Shown here: positions 56,084-64,000 of the stretch, piece after piece
Numbering within the stretch: the stretch's first letter is position 1
Layout: each line of letters starts with the position of its first letter
Source: Leisingera sp. NJS204
Lineage (GTDB): Bacteria > Pseudomonadota > Alphaproteobacteria > Rhodobacterales > Rhodobacteraceae
DNA length: 64,000 bases
Direction: 5' to 3'
NCBI RefSeq assembly: GCF_004123675.1
Contig: NZ_CP035417.1
Location: 196,501-260,500, forward strand
The notes under the pieces: model-generated
What the model was told of the DNA's origin: nothing
The model's input: the letters and a program-made list of their open reading frames with translations, nothing else
Database searches by the model: none
Translations under genes and position numbers: made by a program

Positions 56084-56967
56084 TGTCGGCCCGGCACACA
56101 GGATTGGGGTCACTGGCGGTTCTCTCATGGGGCACATTGGGGGTTCTTGGCGCCTTTTCAGCCTCCCTGCCGCCCTATCTGGTCCTGACGTTCTGCTTTG
56201 CGATCGCGGCGGGCATGGGGCTTGCTATATGCGCCGCCACGGGCCGCAAGCCAGTGCGTCTGCTGGACCGCAGCACCCTCTTGTTTGCCGGGCTTTTGGC
56301 CGCCTACCATTTGGCCTATCTGGAAGCTTTCCATCACGCAGATCCCATCCCAGTGTCGCTGATCAATTACCTCTGGCCTGCTTGCCTGATCATCCTTGGC
56401 AACCTGTTCTTCCAACTGCGCAGCGGGTTCCCGGGTTACCTTGGAGCCGCGCTTGGTTTTGCCGGGGTGTTAATCCTGATCGGCAAAGATGGATTTGCAC
56501 TCCAGCTATCTGAGACACTCGGCTACGGCCTTGCCTTTGTTGGCGCCATTCTCTGGGCGTTGTTCTCAAACCTGCGCCGCCATGATCAGTCAGATGCTAT
56601 CTCTGCAATGACGACAATCTGCTTTGCCTCCTCATTGCTTTGCGGTCTCTGGTGGATTGCAAAAGGGGCGGACCTGCCTGCGCTGAGCGCCTCGGATGTT
56701 TGGGTCATTGCAGCGCTTGGTCTGGGGCCTGCCGGGGGAGCGTTTTTTCTCTGGGATCTGGGTATGCGTCAGGGTCATGCTGCTCTGCTTGGCGTCCTAG
56801 GGTACTCAGCTCCGGTATTCTCCACCATACTCATGCTCGCGCTCGGGTTGGGTCAGCCAGGCTGGGAAATCTTTGCTGCGATAGCCTTCATCACTGCAGG
56901 CGGGATCGTGGTTCACACCGGATCAAAAGGCTCGGCGAAGGGCGCTGTTGAAGCTGAAACCAGGTGA
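56083..56967 (+). CDS. EamA/DMT family transporter (YddG-like)
   Basis: The 294-residue protein has about ten hydrophobic segments in two EamA repeats (LAVLSWGTLGVLGAFSASLP ... SLINYLWPACLIILGNLFFQ; and AFVGAILWALFSNLRRHDQS ... VLGYSAPVFSTILMLALGLG). YddG-like members export aromatic amino acids; here it may remove a toxic or excess intermediate. Confidence 0.87.
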   Translation: MSARHTGLGSLAVLSWGTLGVLGAFSASLPPYLVLTFCFAIAAGMGLAICAATGRKPVRLLDRSTLLFAGLLAAYHLAYLEAFHHADPIPVSLINYLWPACLIILGNLFFQLRSGFPGYLGAALGFAGVLILIGKDGFALQLSETLGYGLAFVGAILWALFSNLRRHDQSDAISAMTTICFASSLLCGLWWIAKGADLPALSASDVWVIAALGLGPAGGAFFLWDLGMRQGHAALLGVLGYSAPVFSTILMLALGLGQPGWEIFAAIAFITAGGIVVHTGSKGSAKGAVEAETR

Positions 56968-56974
56968 AAGGGAA

Positions 56975-57100
56975 ATGGAACAACGTCCGCTCTTGCCTCA
57001 GAACAAGCAGATCGTCTCACGCAGATCAAAAATGCTGCTTTGCTGGGGCTTTTGTGTTTTCGTTCTGATCTCTGTGGGGGCCGCAATCCTGCTTGTCTGA
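56975..57100 (+). CDS. Small membrane protein, 41 residues
   Basis: An ATG with AGGTGAAAGGGAA upstream opens 41 codons: MEQRPLLPQNKQIVSRRSKM followed by the helix LLCWGFCVFVLISVGAAILL and a final V. The basic N-terminus suggests it faces the cytoplasm. It starts 7 bases after the exporter stop, so it is probably in the same transcript, perhaps as a small partner subunit. No family is recognised. Confidence 0.6.
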   Translation: MEQRPLLPQNKQIVSRRSKMLLCWGFCVFVLISVGAAILLV

Positions 57101-57325
57101 GTTTAGGTGCAGTTTCCTTTTCGTTTTCCTGCGGTTTGCTGAACGTTCACAATTTTGCAGTGTGGTGAGACGAAGCTGCCGATAATGCTCAAGGTAGCGA
57201 GCGCCCGCCTCCGGCTCTTACAGTGGGTTTTCACAGGCGATTTGCGTAGATCGACGCCAATGGAACAGCTGCAGTGCCTTTTACTTTGAGCTACTCCCCA
57301 ATGTTTGGACAGGTTTTGACGTAGG

Positions 57326-58127
57326 TTAAGCTACTCTCTGCTCCTGCTGATCGGTTTGGGTTTCTTCTTTTCTCAGCCAATAGACCACGGCTGGGGGTTT
57401 GCCGCCAAGGGCGGAGTGTGGGCGTTTTCGGTTGTAGAAATCGATCCATTTCCCAACGCCCGCCTTCGCCTCTGATCCGGTCTCCCAGGCGTGCAGGTAG
57501 ACGCATTCGTATTTCAACGACCGCCAGAGCCGCTCGACGAAGATGTTATCGAGGAAGCGCCCCTTGCCATCCATCCGCTGCCCGGCAGCGCATGTGTGCA
57601 TGCGCGAGAGGGGAGATCCGCACGCCGGATCGGCGCAATCTGCTCGTCCAGGCAAAAGATGTGAACTGGCTGCCCTGATCCGTATTCATGATTTCCGGTG
57701 GGCCAACCTTCATCTGGCTGCGCACAAGATCAATGCAAGCACGGCGGCGCGAGGGGCTCAGGGGCTCCGCCCGTTCAGGCCTGAATTGATCCACAGGATC
57801 AATTCCTAGACGGCCATCACTCCCTTTGCGGCTTCCGACAGGATCAATTTGTCCAATGTCAGATCCTAGACGGCCCGGCGAAGACGCTCGTTCTCTTTCT
57901 GGAGCCGCTTCAGTTCCTTGAGTTGTTCCGTGCCCATTCCGCCGTACCCTCAGCATCTCTCTCGAACCAATGGCGTTCGATGCTTCGATCTTCCAGCGGT
58001 AATAGGTTTGTTCAGTCACACCGATCTGTCTGATCGCGTCTATCCGAGGCATGCCTTGCCCTATCAGGACTTCAACTTGCCGTAACTTCACGACAATCTT
58101 TTCAGGCTTGGGCCTTTTGGTCGCCAT
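57326..58127 (-). pseudogene. IS3 family element relic
   Basis: On the minus strand an OrfA start (KRPKPEKIVVKLRQVEVLIG, then MPRIDAIRQIGVTEQTYYRW) passes into broken sequence, and an OrfB C-terminus (DNIFVERLWRSLKYECVYLH, IDFYNRKRPHSALGGKPPAV) appears in another frame after NTDQGSQFTS. The central part of OrfB is deleted and several frameshifts are present, so the element is dead. It ends just after the catabolic region. Confidence 0.85.
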
Positions 58128-58497
58128 CTATGGTCTTCCGTTTCCTAATCATAGGGACGGACCACTTCTTTGGGGGAGGCTCATGGATCGCAGGGAAGAT
58201 GCCGCCCCACGACATGGTTGTCGCCTGGTAGCTGAGGGTCACCGGAGCATGCTCCTATTTGTTGCCGATGTTGCGCAACAGATGGCGACGCCGGGTATTG
58301 AAATCTCTTGGAATTGGTTGGATATGTTGCGGGTAATTTGAGTAGGTTTTTCAGAAGGACTTCCGACGCCGCCGCTACATGCAGGGATTGACTGCATGCC
58401 GTTGCCAGACAGGCGGCTATGGGCAGAGACATTTTCTGATCCGCTGTCTTCATGCCTTTTCAGGGCAGCTATAATTTATTTTTTCCGGAGTTGTTCG
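58128..58497. other. Intergenic region with a promoter near its right end
   Basis: No gene is supported between the IS3 relic and the winged-helix regulator. The last part holds a perfect TATAAT and the ribosome site of the next gene. Confidence 0.5.
58447..58475 (+). promoter_or_regulatory. Probable sigma-70 promoter of the regulator gene
   Basis: A perfect TATAAT (58470-58475) lies 22 bases before the TTG start at 58498, with a weak -35 (TCTTCA, 17-base spacer). A CCGGAG ribosome site lies between. Confidence 0.5.
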
Positions 58498-59049
58498 TTG
58501 GATAACAAAGTCGACCGTTCCCCTTTATCTTGTTTGACTGCCGGCCTGGCCGCTGACACGGCTGTTGAGATGTCGCCGGATGGCGGGTTGCATATGCTGG
58601 AGATGGCGATTCAAAGGGCGGGAGAGGGTTTGACCCGATGGCAAGCGGGCAGTTTTGAGCTGCTCAGCACCGTGTCCTTGGCAAGTGCAGAGATTACTCT
58701 GCTGCAGTTGATCGGCAAGGGCGGCCAGTCCAAAACGATCAAGGAACTGGCCCGGGCCACCAACCGGACCGACATTCCCAACATCCAGTATTCCTTGCGC
58801 AAACTTGCCTCTGCCGGGCTGACCCGCAAACAAGGGGCGGGCCGCTCCGGAGTCACCTACAGCTTGACTGAGGAAGGCTGCCATGTGTCAGAGAGACTGC
58901 AGGATGTCCGTGAACGCCTGCTGCTGCAGGCATTGGCGGGGCACCCGGATCTAACCAGACGGTTGCACAGCGCTGCGGAAACCCTGGAAGAATTGACCGA
59001 ATTATTCGGCGTCGCTGTTCGTCAGGCCGAAGCGCGCAGCGGCTCTTGA
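58498..59049 (+). CDS. Winged-helix (MarR-like) transcriptional regulator
   Basis: The 183-residue protein starts at the TTG at 58498, 7 bases after CCGGAG; an ATG further upstream has no such site. The centre is a winged helix (AEITLLQLIGKGGQSKTIKE, then LARATNRTDIPNIQYSLRKL and SAGLTRKQGAGRSGVTYSLT). Similar proteins often sit next to formate dehydrogenase in roseobacters and may control it; that role is inferred. Confidence 0.8.
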   Translation: MDNKVDRSPLSCLTAGLAADTAVEMSPDGGLHMLEMAIQRAGEGLTRWQAGSFELLSTVSLASAEITLLQLIGKGGQSKTIKELARATNRTDIPNIQYSLRKLASAGLTRKQGAGRSGVTYSLTEEGCHVSERLQDVRERLLLQALAGHPDLTRRLHSAAETLEELTELFGVAVRQAEARSGS

Positions 59050-59102
59050 GGGCGCAGCAGATCCCATTGCGCGGTGCGGCAGCGGCAGCGTAAGGTTTGG
59101 TC

Positions 59103-60011
59103 ATGATCGAACTTAAAGACCTTCAGTTGCTGACGGCGCTGGCGCGGCATCAGCATTTCGCCAAGGCCGCTGCTGATTGCGGTATTTCGCAGCCCGCGTT
59201 TTCGATGCGGATCCGCAATCTGGAGGAACGGCTGGGTCTGTCCATCGTGCGCCGGGCCAACCGGTTTCAAGGGCTGACCGAGGAAGGCATGATGATTGTG
59301 CGCCGGGCGCGCTCGATCCTCGACGATGCCAAGGCGCTGGAGCAGGAGATTGCGGCATCCCGCGGCGAAGTGACTGGCACTCTGGTGCTGGGGGTGGTGC
59401 CGACCGCCACCGCTTGGGCCGCGCAGCTGGTGGATCAGGTGCATCTGGCCTATCCTCGGATCCTGGCCCGCGTCGAAGTCACCACATCGCTGGCTATTCA
59501 GCAGCGCCTTTATGATGGTACAATCGATGCCGGGATTACCTATTCCGACAGCATGGGCCGGGATCTGGTGACAGTTCAGCCGCTCTATGAGGAAAGCTAT
59601 GTTCTGCTGGCGCCGGAGCAGATGGTGGCGGACCGGGGCGATGCGATCAGCTGGGCTGATGCGGCAGAGCTGCCGCTCAGCTTGCTGGATCAGCAAATGC
59701 AGAACCGCCGCATTCTGGACCGGATCTTTGCCGATCTGGGTCTGAAGCCGGAGATTGTGTCCGAATCCAACGGTTTCATGGCGTCGATGGTGCTGGCACG
59801 TGAAGGTTCGGTGGCGACGATTCTGCCGCGTGCGTTGATGCAAGCCTTGGGAAACCTCGGCGGAACCCGGGTGCTGACGTTGAACAAGCCGGAACAAACC
59901 CGGCAGATTTGCATCGCTTCTCTGGACCGGACACCGGAACTCACAACTGTGCGCGCTTTAAAAGAGGTGGTTGCGACGTTTGTGGACGATGGGATGCCGC
60001 AAATGGCGTGA
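59103..60011 (+). CDS. LysR family regulator of formate dehydrogenase
   Basis: The 302-residue protein starts at the ATG at 59103. The LysR helix-turn-helix is at about 1-60 (LLTALARHQHFAKAAADCGI, SQPAFSMRIRNLEERLGLSI) and the effector domain from about 90 (GTLVLGVVPTATAWAAQLVD). It precedes the fds operon in the same direction by 95 bases, the usual position of FdsR. Confidence 0.87.
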   Translation: MIELKDLQLLTALARHQHFAKAAADCGISQPAFSMRIRNLEERLGLSIVRRANRFQGLTEEGMMIVRRARSILDDAKALEQEIAASRGEVTGTLVLGVVPTATAWAAQLVDQVHLAYPRILARVEVTTSLAIQQRLYDGTIDAGITYSDSMGRDLVTVQPLYEESYVLLAPEQMVADRGDAISWADAAELPLSLLDQQMQNRRILDRIFADLGLKPEIVSESNGFMASMVLAREGSVATILPRALMQALGNLGGTRVLTLNKPEQTRQICIASLDRTPELTTVRALKEVVATFVDDGMPQMA

Positions 60012-60106
60012 TAAGCACAGCTTATCGTGCAATCCAATTTCCAGATTTGACGATATTCATTCTTGATGGCATTTCGGGTTGAATTACGTGCTGACTGGAG
60101 GACCCC

Positions 60107-61795
60107 ATGGCACCATTGGATGATAGCAAGGGCGTATGGAAGTCCGGCAAAGGCAAAGGGCGCAAGACGCCCAAAGGCCGCCAGGTTGACGACATTGCGC
60201 TGAGCGAGGTTCAGGAGCTGCTGGGTGACCGCCCGCGCAACCGTGACCTCTTGATCGAGTTCCTGCACCTGATTCAGGACAAATACGGCTGCCTCAGCGC
60301 CGCGCATATCCGGGCGCTGGCGGAGGAGATGCGCACAGGCCAGGCGGAAATCTATGAGGTTGCAACCTTCTATGCCCATTTCGATGTGGTGAAGGAGGGC
60401 GAGACCCCGCCGCCCGCGCTGACCATCCGGGTTTGCGATTCGCTATCCTGCGAGCTGGCCGGCGCCGAACAGCTGCAGAAGGCGCTGGAAGACGGTTTGG
60501 ACGCCTCCCAGGTCCGCGTGCTGCGCGCACCCTGCATGGGCCGCTGCGATACTGCGCCGGTTCTGGAAATCGGCCACAACCACATCGACCACGCCACGGT
60601 TGAAAAGGTCGAAGCAGCGATTGCGGCAGATGACACCCACGCGCATATCCCCGAATACGAAACCTTCGCGGCCTACGAGGCCGAAGGCGGTTATGCCACG
60701 CTGAAAGATCTGCGTGCCAACGGCGACTGGGAAGCGGTTCAAGCGAAAGTCAAAGAAGCCGGCCTGCGCGGTCTTGGCGGTGCTGGCTTCCCGTCCGGAA
60801 CCAAATGGGGTTTTGTGCGTGCCAACGAAGGCCCGCGCTATCTCGCCGTGAACGGCGACGAGGGTGAGCCCGGCACATTCAAGGACCGCTACTATCTGGA
60901 ACGTACCCCGCATGTCTTCCTTGAAGGGATGCTGATGGCCGCCTGGGCGGTAGAGGCCGAGAAAGCCTTTATCTACATGCGTGACGAATATCCGGCGGTG
61001 CTGGCAATCCTCGCAACCGAGATCAAGGCGCTGGAAGACGCCGGCATCGTTGAGGCAGGTTATATCGATCTGCGCCGCGGGGCTGGTGCCTATATCTGCG
61101 GTGAAGAAAGCGCGATGATCGAGTCCATCGAAGGCAAGCGCGGCGAGCCGCGCCACCGTCCGCCGTTTGTAGCGCAGGTGGGTGTTTTCGGTCGTCCGAC
61201 CCTCGTGCATAACGTCGAAACCCTGTATTGGGTCTGCAAGATCAACCGCGAAGGTCCGGAATGCCTGAATTCGGTTGAAAAGAACGGCCGCAAGGGTCTG
61301 CGCAGCTATTCGGTCTCGGGCCGCGTGAAGAACCCGGGCGTGCATCTGCTGCCCGCCGGCTCCACCATCACCGATGTTATCGAGGCCTGCGGCGGAATGC
61401 TGGATGGCCACGCCTTCAAGGCATACCAGCCGGGCGGCCCGTCCTCCGGCCTGTTGCCTGCGTCGATGCACGACATCCCGCTCGACTTTGACACGTTGCA
61501 GCCGCATGGCACCTTTATTGGCTCCGCTGCCGTTGTGGTGCTGTCCGATCAGGACTCGGCCCGCGACGCCGCGCTGAACATGCTGCGCTTCTTCGAAGAT
61601 GAAAGCTGCGGCCAGTGCACCCCCTGCCGGGTGGGCTGCGAGAAGGCCGTCAAGCTGATGGGCGAAAAGAAGTGGGATCAGGGGCTGTTGGAAGAGCTGA
61701 GTGCCGCGATGGTTGATACGTCGATTTGCGGGCTGGGCCAGGCAGCGCCCAACCCGATCCGCCTGACCATCAAACACTTCCCCGAGGAGGTATAA
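60107..61795 (+). CDS. fdsB: NAD-dependent formate dehydrogenase, fused NuoE-NuoF-like subunit
   Basis: The 562-residue protein starts after GGAGGACCCC. Residues about 28-185 are NuoE/FdsG-like with four Cys for a [2Fe-2S] cluster (CDSLSCELAGAEQL; APCMGRCDTAP). The rest is NuoF-like: FMN site LRGLGGAGFPSGTKWGFVRA, NAD site GAGAYICGEESAMIESIEGK and the [4Fe-4S] motif ESCGQCTPCRVGCEKAVKLM. It passes electrons from formate to NAD+. In Rhodobacter and Cupriavidus, fdsG is a separate gene; no separate one is visible here. Confidence 0.92.
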   Translation: MAPLDDSKGVWKSGKGKGRKTPKGRQVDDIALSEVQELLGDRPRNRDLLIEFLHLIQDKYGCLSAAHIRALAEEMRTGQAEIYEVATFYAHFDVVKEGETPPPALTIRVCDSLSCELAGAEQLQKALEDGLDASQVRVLRAPCMGRCDTAPVLEIGHNHIDHATVEKVEAAIAADDTHAHIPEYETFAAYEAEGGYATLKDLRANGDWEAVQAKVKEAGLRGLGGAGFPSGTKWGFVRANEGPRYLAVNGDEGEPGTFKDRYYLERTPHVFLEGMLMAAWAVEAEKAFIYMRDEYPAVLAILATEIKALEDAGIVEAGYIDLRRGAGAYICGEESAMIESIEGKRGEPRHRPPFVAQVGVFGRPTLVHNVETLYWVCKINREGPECLNSVEKNGRKGLRSYSVSGRVKNPGVHLLPAGSTITDVIEACGGMLDGHAFKAYQPGGPSSGLLPASMHDIPLDFDTLQPHGTFIGSAAVVVLSDQDSARDAALNMLRFFEDESCGQCTPCRVGCEKAVKLMGEKKWDQGLLEELSAAMVDTSICGLGQAAPNPIRLTIKHFPEEV

Positions 61796-61798
61796 GCC

Positions 61799-64000
61799 AT
61801 GAGCGATAAAATCACTTTCACACTCGATGGCGAACAGGTCACGGCAGACGCAGGCCTGACCATCTGGGAAGTCGCCAACGGCCGCGGATTGAAGATCCCA
61901 CATCTGTGCCATAAGCCGCAGCCGGGCTACCGTCCGGACGGCAACTGCCGGGCTTGTATGGTCGAGATCGAAGGCGAGCGCACGCTGGCGGCCTCCTGTA
62001 TCCGCGAGCCTGCTGATGGCATGGTTGTCACCACCAATAACGCACGGGCTGAGAATGCCCGTAAGATGGTGATGGAACTTCTGGTGGCTGACCAGCCAAA
62101 GAAGGAAGAGGCGCACGACAAGTCCTCCCACATGTGGGACATGGCCGAGTTGAACGGCGTCACTGAAAGCCGTTTCCCCAAGCTGGAAGAAGGCCGCATC
62201 CCGCTGCTGGATGATAGCCATGTGGCGATGTCAGTGAACCTGGATGCCTGTATTTCCTGCGGTCTGTGCGTCCGCGCGTGCCGCGAAGTTCAAGTCAATG
62301 ACGTGATCGGCATGGCCGGACGCGGCCACGATGCTTATCCGACATTTGACATTGCCGACCCGATGGGCGCGTCCACCTGTGTGGCCTGTGGTGAATGTGT
62401 GCAGGCCTGCCCGACCGGCGCGCTGATGCCTTCTGCGGTACTGGACGATGCAGGTCAGGGCGACCTGAAAGACTATGACAGCGAGACCGAAAGCGTCTGC
62501 CCGTTCTGCGGCGTCGGCTGCAAGGTTTCGCTCAAGGTCAAGGATGGCAAGGTCAAGCATATTGAGGGCATCAACGGCCCGGCAAACGAAGGCCGTCTGT
62601 GCGTCAAGGGCCGCTTTGGCTTTGACTACATCCACCACCCGCACCGCCTGACCAAGCCGCTGATCCGCCGTGACGATGCGCCGGCCAAGGGCCTGAATGT
62701 CGACCCGGGCAATCTCTCCACCCACTTCCGCGAAGCGACTTGGGAAGAGGCGATGGATTTGGCTGGCAAAAGCCTGATGAAGCTGCGCGATGAGGATCCG
62801 AAATCGGTTGCTGGTTTCGGCTCGGCAAAATGCACCAACGAAGAGGCTTATCTCTTCCAGAAATTCATCCGCCAGGGCTTTAAACACAACAACGTTGATC
62901 ACTGCACCCGTCTTTGCCACGCATCTTCGGTTGCGGCGCTGATCGAAAACGTTGGCTCCGGTGCTGTGACCGCGACCTTCAACGAGATCGAAAACGCGGA
63001 TGTGGCGATCATCATCGGCTCCAACCCGATCGAAAACCACCCGGTGGCGGCGACCTACTTTAAGCAGTTCACCAAACGCGGCGGCAAGCTGATCGTGATG
63101 GATCCGCGCGGCGTGGGCATGCGTCGCTTTGCGACCGAGATGCTGCAGTTCCGCCCTGGCGCGGATGTGTCGATGCTCAACGCGATCATGCATGTGATCG
63201 TCGAGGAAGAACTGTATGACAGCCAGTACATCCACCGCTGGACCGAGAACTGGGAAGCTGAAAAAGAGCATCTGAAGCAGTTCACACCCGAGAAGATGTC
63301 GGAAATCTGCGGCATCGAACCGGACCAGCTGCGCCGTGTGGCGCGGATCTTTGCTGGTGCAAATGCAGGGTTGATCTTCTGGGGCATGGGCATCTCCCAG
63401 CATATTCACGGCACCGACAATTCGCGCTGCCTGATTTCGCTGGCCCTGATGACCGGCAATGTGGGCAAGCCGGGTGCGGGCCTGCACCCGCTGCGCGGTC
63501 AGAACAACGTGCAGGGCGCGTCCGACGCGGGCCTGATCCCGATGTTCCTGCCGGATTATCAGACCGTGACCTCGGATGATGTGCGCAAGAGCTTCACCGA
63601 TGTCTGGGGCGGCGGCGACTTCTCGAACGAGAAGGGCCTCACCGTGACCGAGATCGTTGACCAGGCCTATGCCGGCAATATCAAGGGCATGTACATTCAG
63701 GGTGAAAACCCGGCGATGTCCGACCCGGATGCCGACCACGCACGGGACGCCTTTGCCAAGCTGGAGCTGATGATCGTTCAGGATATCTTCCTGACCGAGA
63801 CGGCGAACTATGCCGACATCATCCTGCCGGCCTCGGCGCTCTATGAGAAGAACGGCACCGTGTCCAACACCAACCGCCAGGTGCAGCGTGTTCGTCCCGC
63901 CGTTGCGCCTCCGGGTGAGGCGCGTGAGGACTGGAAAGTCACCGTGGAACTGGCGCAGCGCATCGGTCTGCCTTGGGATTACAAGGACGTCAGCGAAGTC
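61799..64000 (+). CDS. fdsA: Formate dehydrogenase catalytic alpha subunit (partial)
   Basis: The gene starts at the ATG at 61799 after GAGGAGG and is cut by the window end after about 734 codons. The N-terminal ferredoxin-like domain has a [2Fe-2S] site (IPHLCHKPQPGYRPDGNCRA), two 4Fe-4S motifs follow (CISCGLCVRACREVQ; CVACGECVQACPTGAL), then the molybdopterin domain with its own cluster (CPFCGVGCKVSLKV) and the metal-binding Cys in HCTRLCHASSVAALIENV, where selenocysteine stands in some homologues. It oxidises formate to CO2 at a Mo(W)-bis-MGD centre. Confidence 0.95.
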   Translation, partial: MSDKITFTLDGEQVTADAGLTIWEVANGRGLKIPHLCHKPQPGYRPDGNCRACMVEIEGERTLAASCIREPADGMVVTTNNARAENARKMVMELLVADQPKKEEAHDKSSHMWDMAELNGVTESRFPKLEEGRIPLLDDSHVAMSVNLDACISCGLCVRACREVQVNDVIGMAGRGHDAYPTFDIADPMGASTCVACGECVQACPTGALMPSAVLDDAGQGDLKDYDSETESVCPFCGVGCKVSLKVKDGKVKHIEGINGPANEGRLCVKGRFGFDYIHHPHRLTKPLIRRDDAPAKGLNVDPGNLSTHFREATWEEAMDLAGKSLMKLRDEDPKSVAGFGSAKCTNEEAYLFQKFIRQGFKHNNVDHCTRLCHASSVAALIENVGSGAVTATFNEIENADVAIIIGSNPIENHPVAATYFKQFTKRGGKLIVMDPRGVGMRRFATEMLQFRPGADVSMLNAIMHVIVEEELYDSQYIHRWTENWEAEKEHLKQFTPEKMSEICGIEPDQLRRVARIFAGANAGLIFWGMGISQHIHGTDNSRCLISLALMTGNVGKPGAGLHPLRGQNNVQGASDAGLIPMFLPDYQTVTSDDVRKSFTDVWGGGDFSNEKGLTVTEIVDQAYAGNIKGMYIQGENPAMSDPDADHARDAFAKLELMIVQDIFLTETANYADIILPASALYEKNGTVSNTNRQVQRVRPAVAPPGEAREDWKVTVELAQRIGLPWDYKDVSEV

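Noticed and set aside
60443-62221. Long minus-strand frame opposite the formate dehydrogenase genes
   Set aside because: Antisense shadow of the GC-rich fdsB-fdsA genes, without family resemblance or start signal. Similar shadows at 62231-63739, 54039-55628, 51697-53091 and 18032-19456 were rejected for the same reason.

Overview
The window looks like chromosomal DNA of a marine alphaproteobacterium of the Roseobacter group (Rhodobacteraceae, close to Leisingera/Phaeobacter/Ruegeria in style). The reasons are the NepR/EcfG/PhyR general stress module, a ProU-type betaine transporter with a GlxA-family regulator, several TRAP transporters, an NAD-dependent formate dehydrogenase with a NuoE-NuoF fused subunit, and generally GC-rich coding. 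Identification rests on reading translations and motifs; no database search was possible.

Layout. 1-1842: general stress response, with a sensor kinase start, ecfG and nepR on the minus strand and phyR divergent on the plus strand; the divergent promoter region holds overlapping sigma-EcfG motifs. 2008-5617: DsbA/FrnE-like oxidoreductase, a secreted unknown, a glutathionyl-hydroquinone-reductase-like GST and its divergent LysR regulator. 5832-10879: betaine/proline ABC operon (binding protein, ATPase, double permease, GlxA-type regulator). 11066-15811: TorR/TorS/TorT-like signalling without a visible reductase. 15954-20837: a compact ycaO-tfuA-zincin-repeat protein cluster, the best candidate for an undescribed peptide-modification system. 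20912-23406: adenylate cyclase with TPRs and a GNAT acetyltransferase.

23689-33525 is an accessory region beside tRNA-Arg(ACG). It contains IS256, IS66, IS3 and IS481 remnants, a truncated LysE exporter, a DUF4236-like protein, and an AT-richer three-gene cassette: a 5-methylcytosine methyltransferase, a DGQHR-domain protein and an unknown HEPN-like protein. The cassette looks like a modification-based defence system without a recognised nuclease.

33576-57100 is a long catabolic region. The first part has LysR, a threonine-aldolase-like enzyme, a polar amino acid ABC transporter, ProC and an FAD-linked hydroxyacid dehydrogenase. The second has a TRAP transporter, a 31-codon membrane peptide, an M24 creatinase-like hydrolase that lacks most metal ligands, a second TRAP transporter, TetR, a class III aminotransferase, a HAD hydrolase, Lrp, a semialdehyde dehydrogenase, a D-malate/tartrate dehydrogenase, CsaA, an EamA exporter and a 41-codon membrane peptide. 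Together they suggest uptake of nitrogenous organic acids or amines, hydrolysis, transamination, aldehyde oxidation and entry into central metabolism; the substrates are not evident.

57326-58127 is an IS3 relic. 58498-64000 carries a winged-helix regulator, a LysR regulator and the start of the formate dehydrogenase operon, whose catalytic subunit runs off the window end. Four substrate-binding-protein genes (one betaine ABC, one amino acid ABC, two TRAP) are each followed by an intercistronic hairpin, probably setting binding-protein excess.
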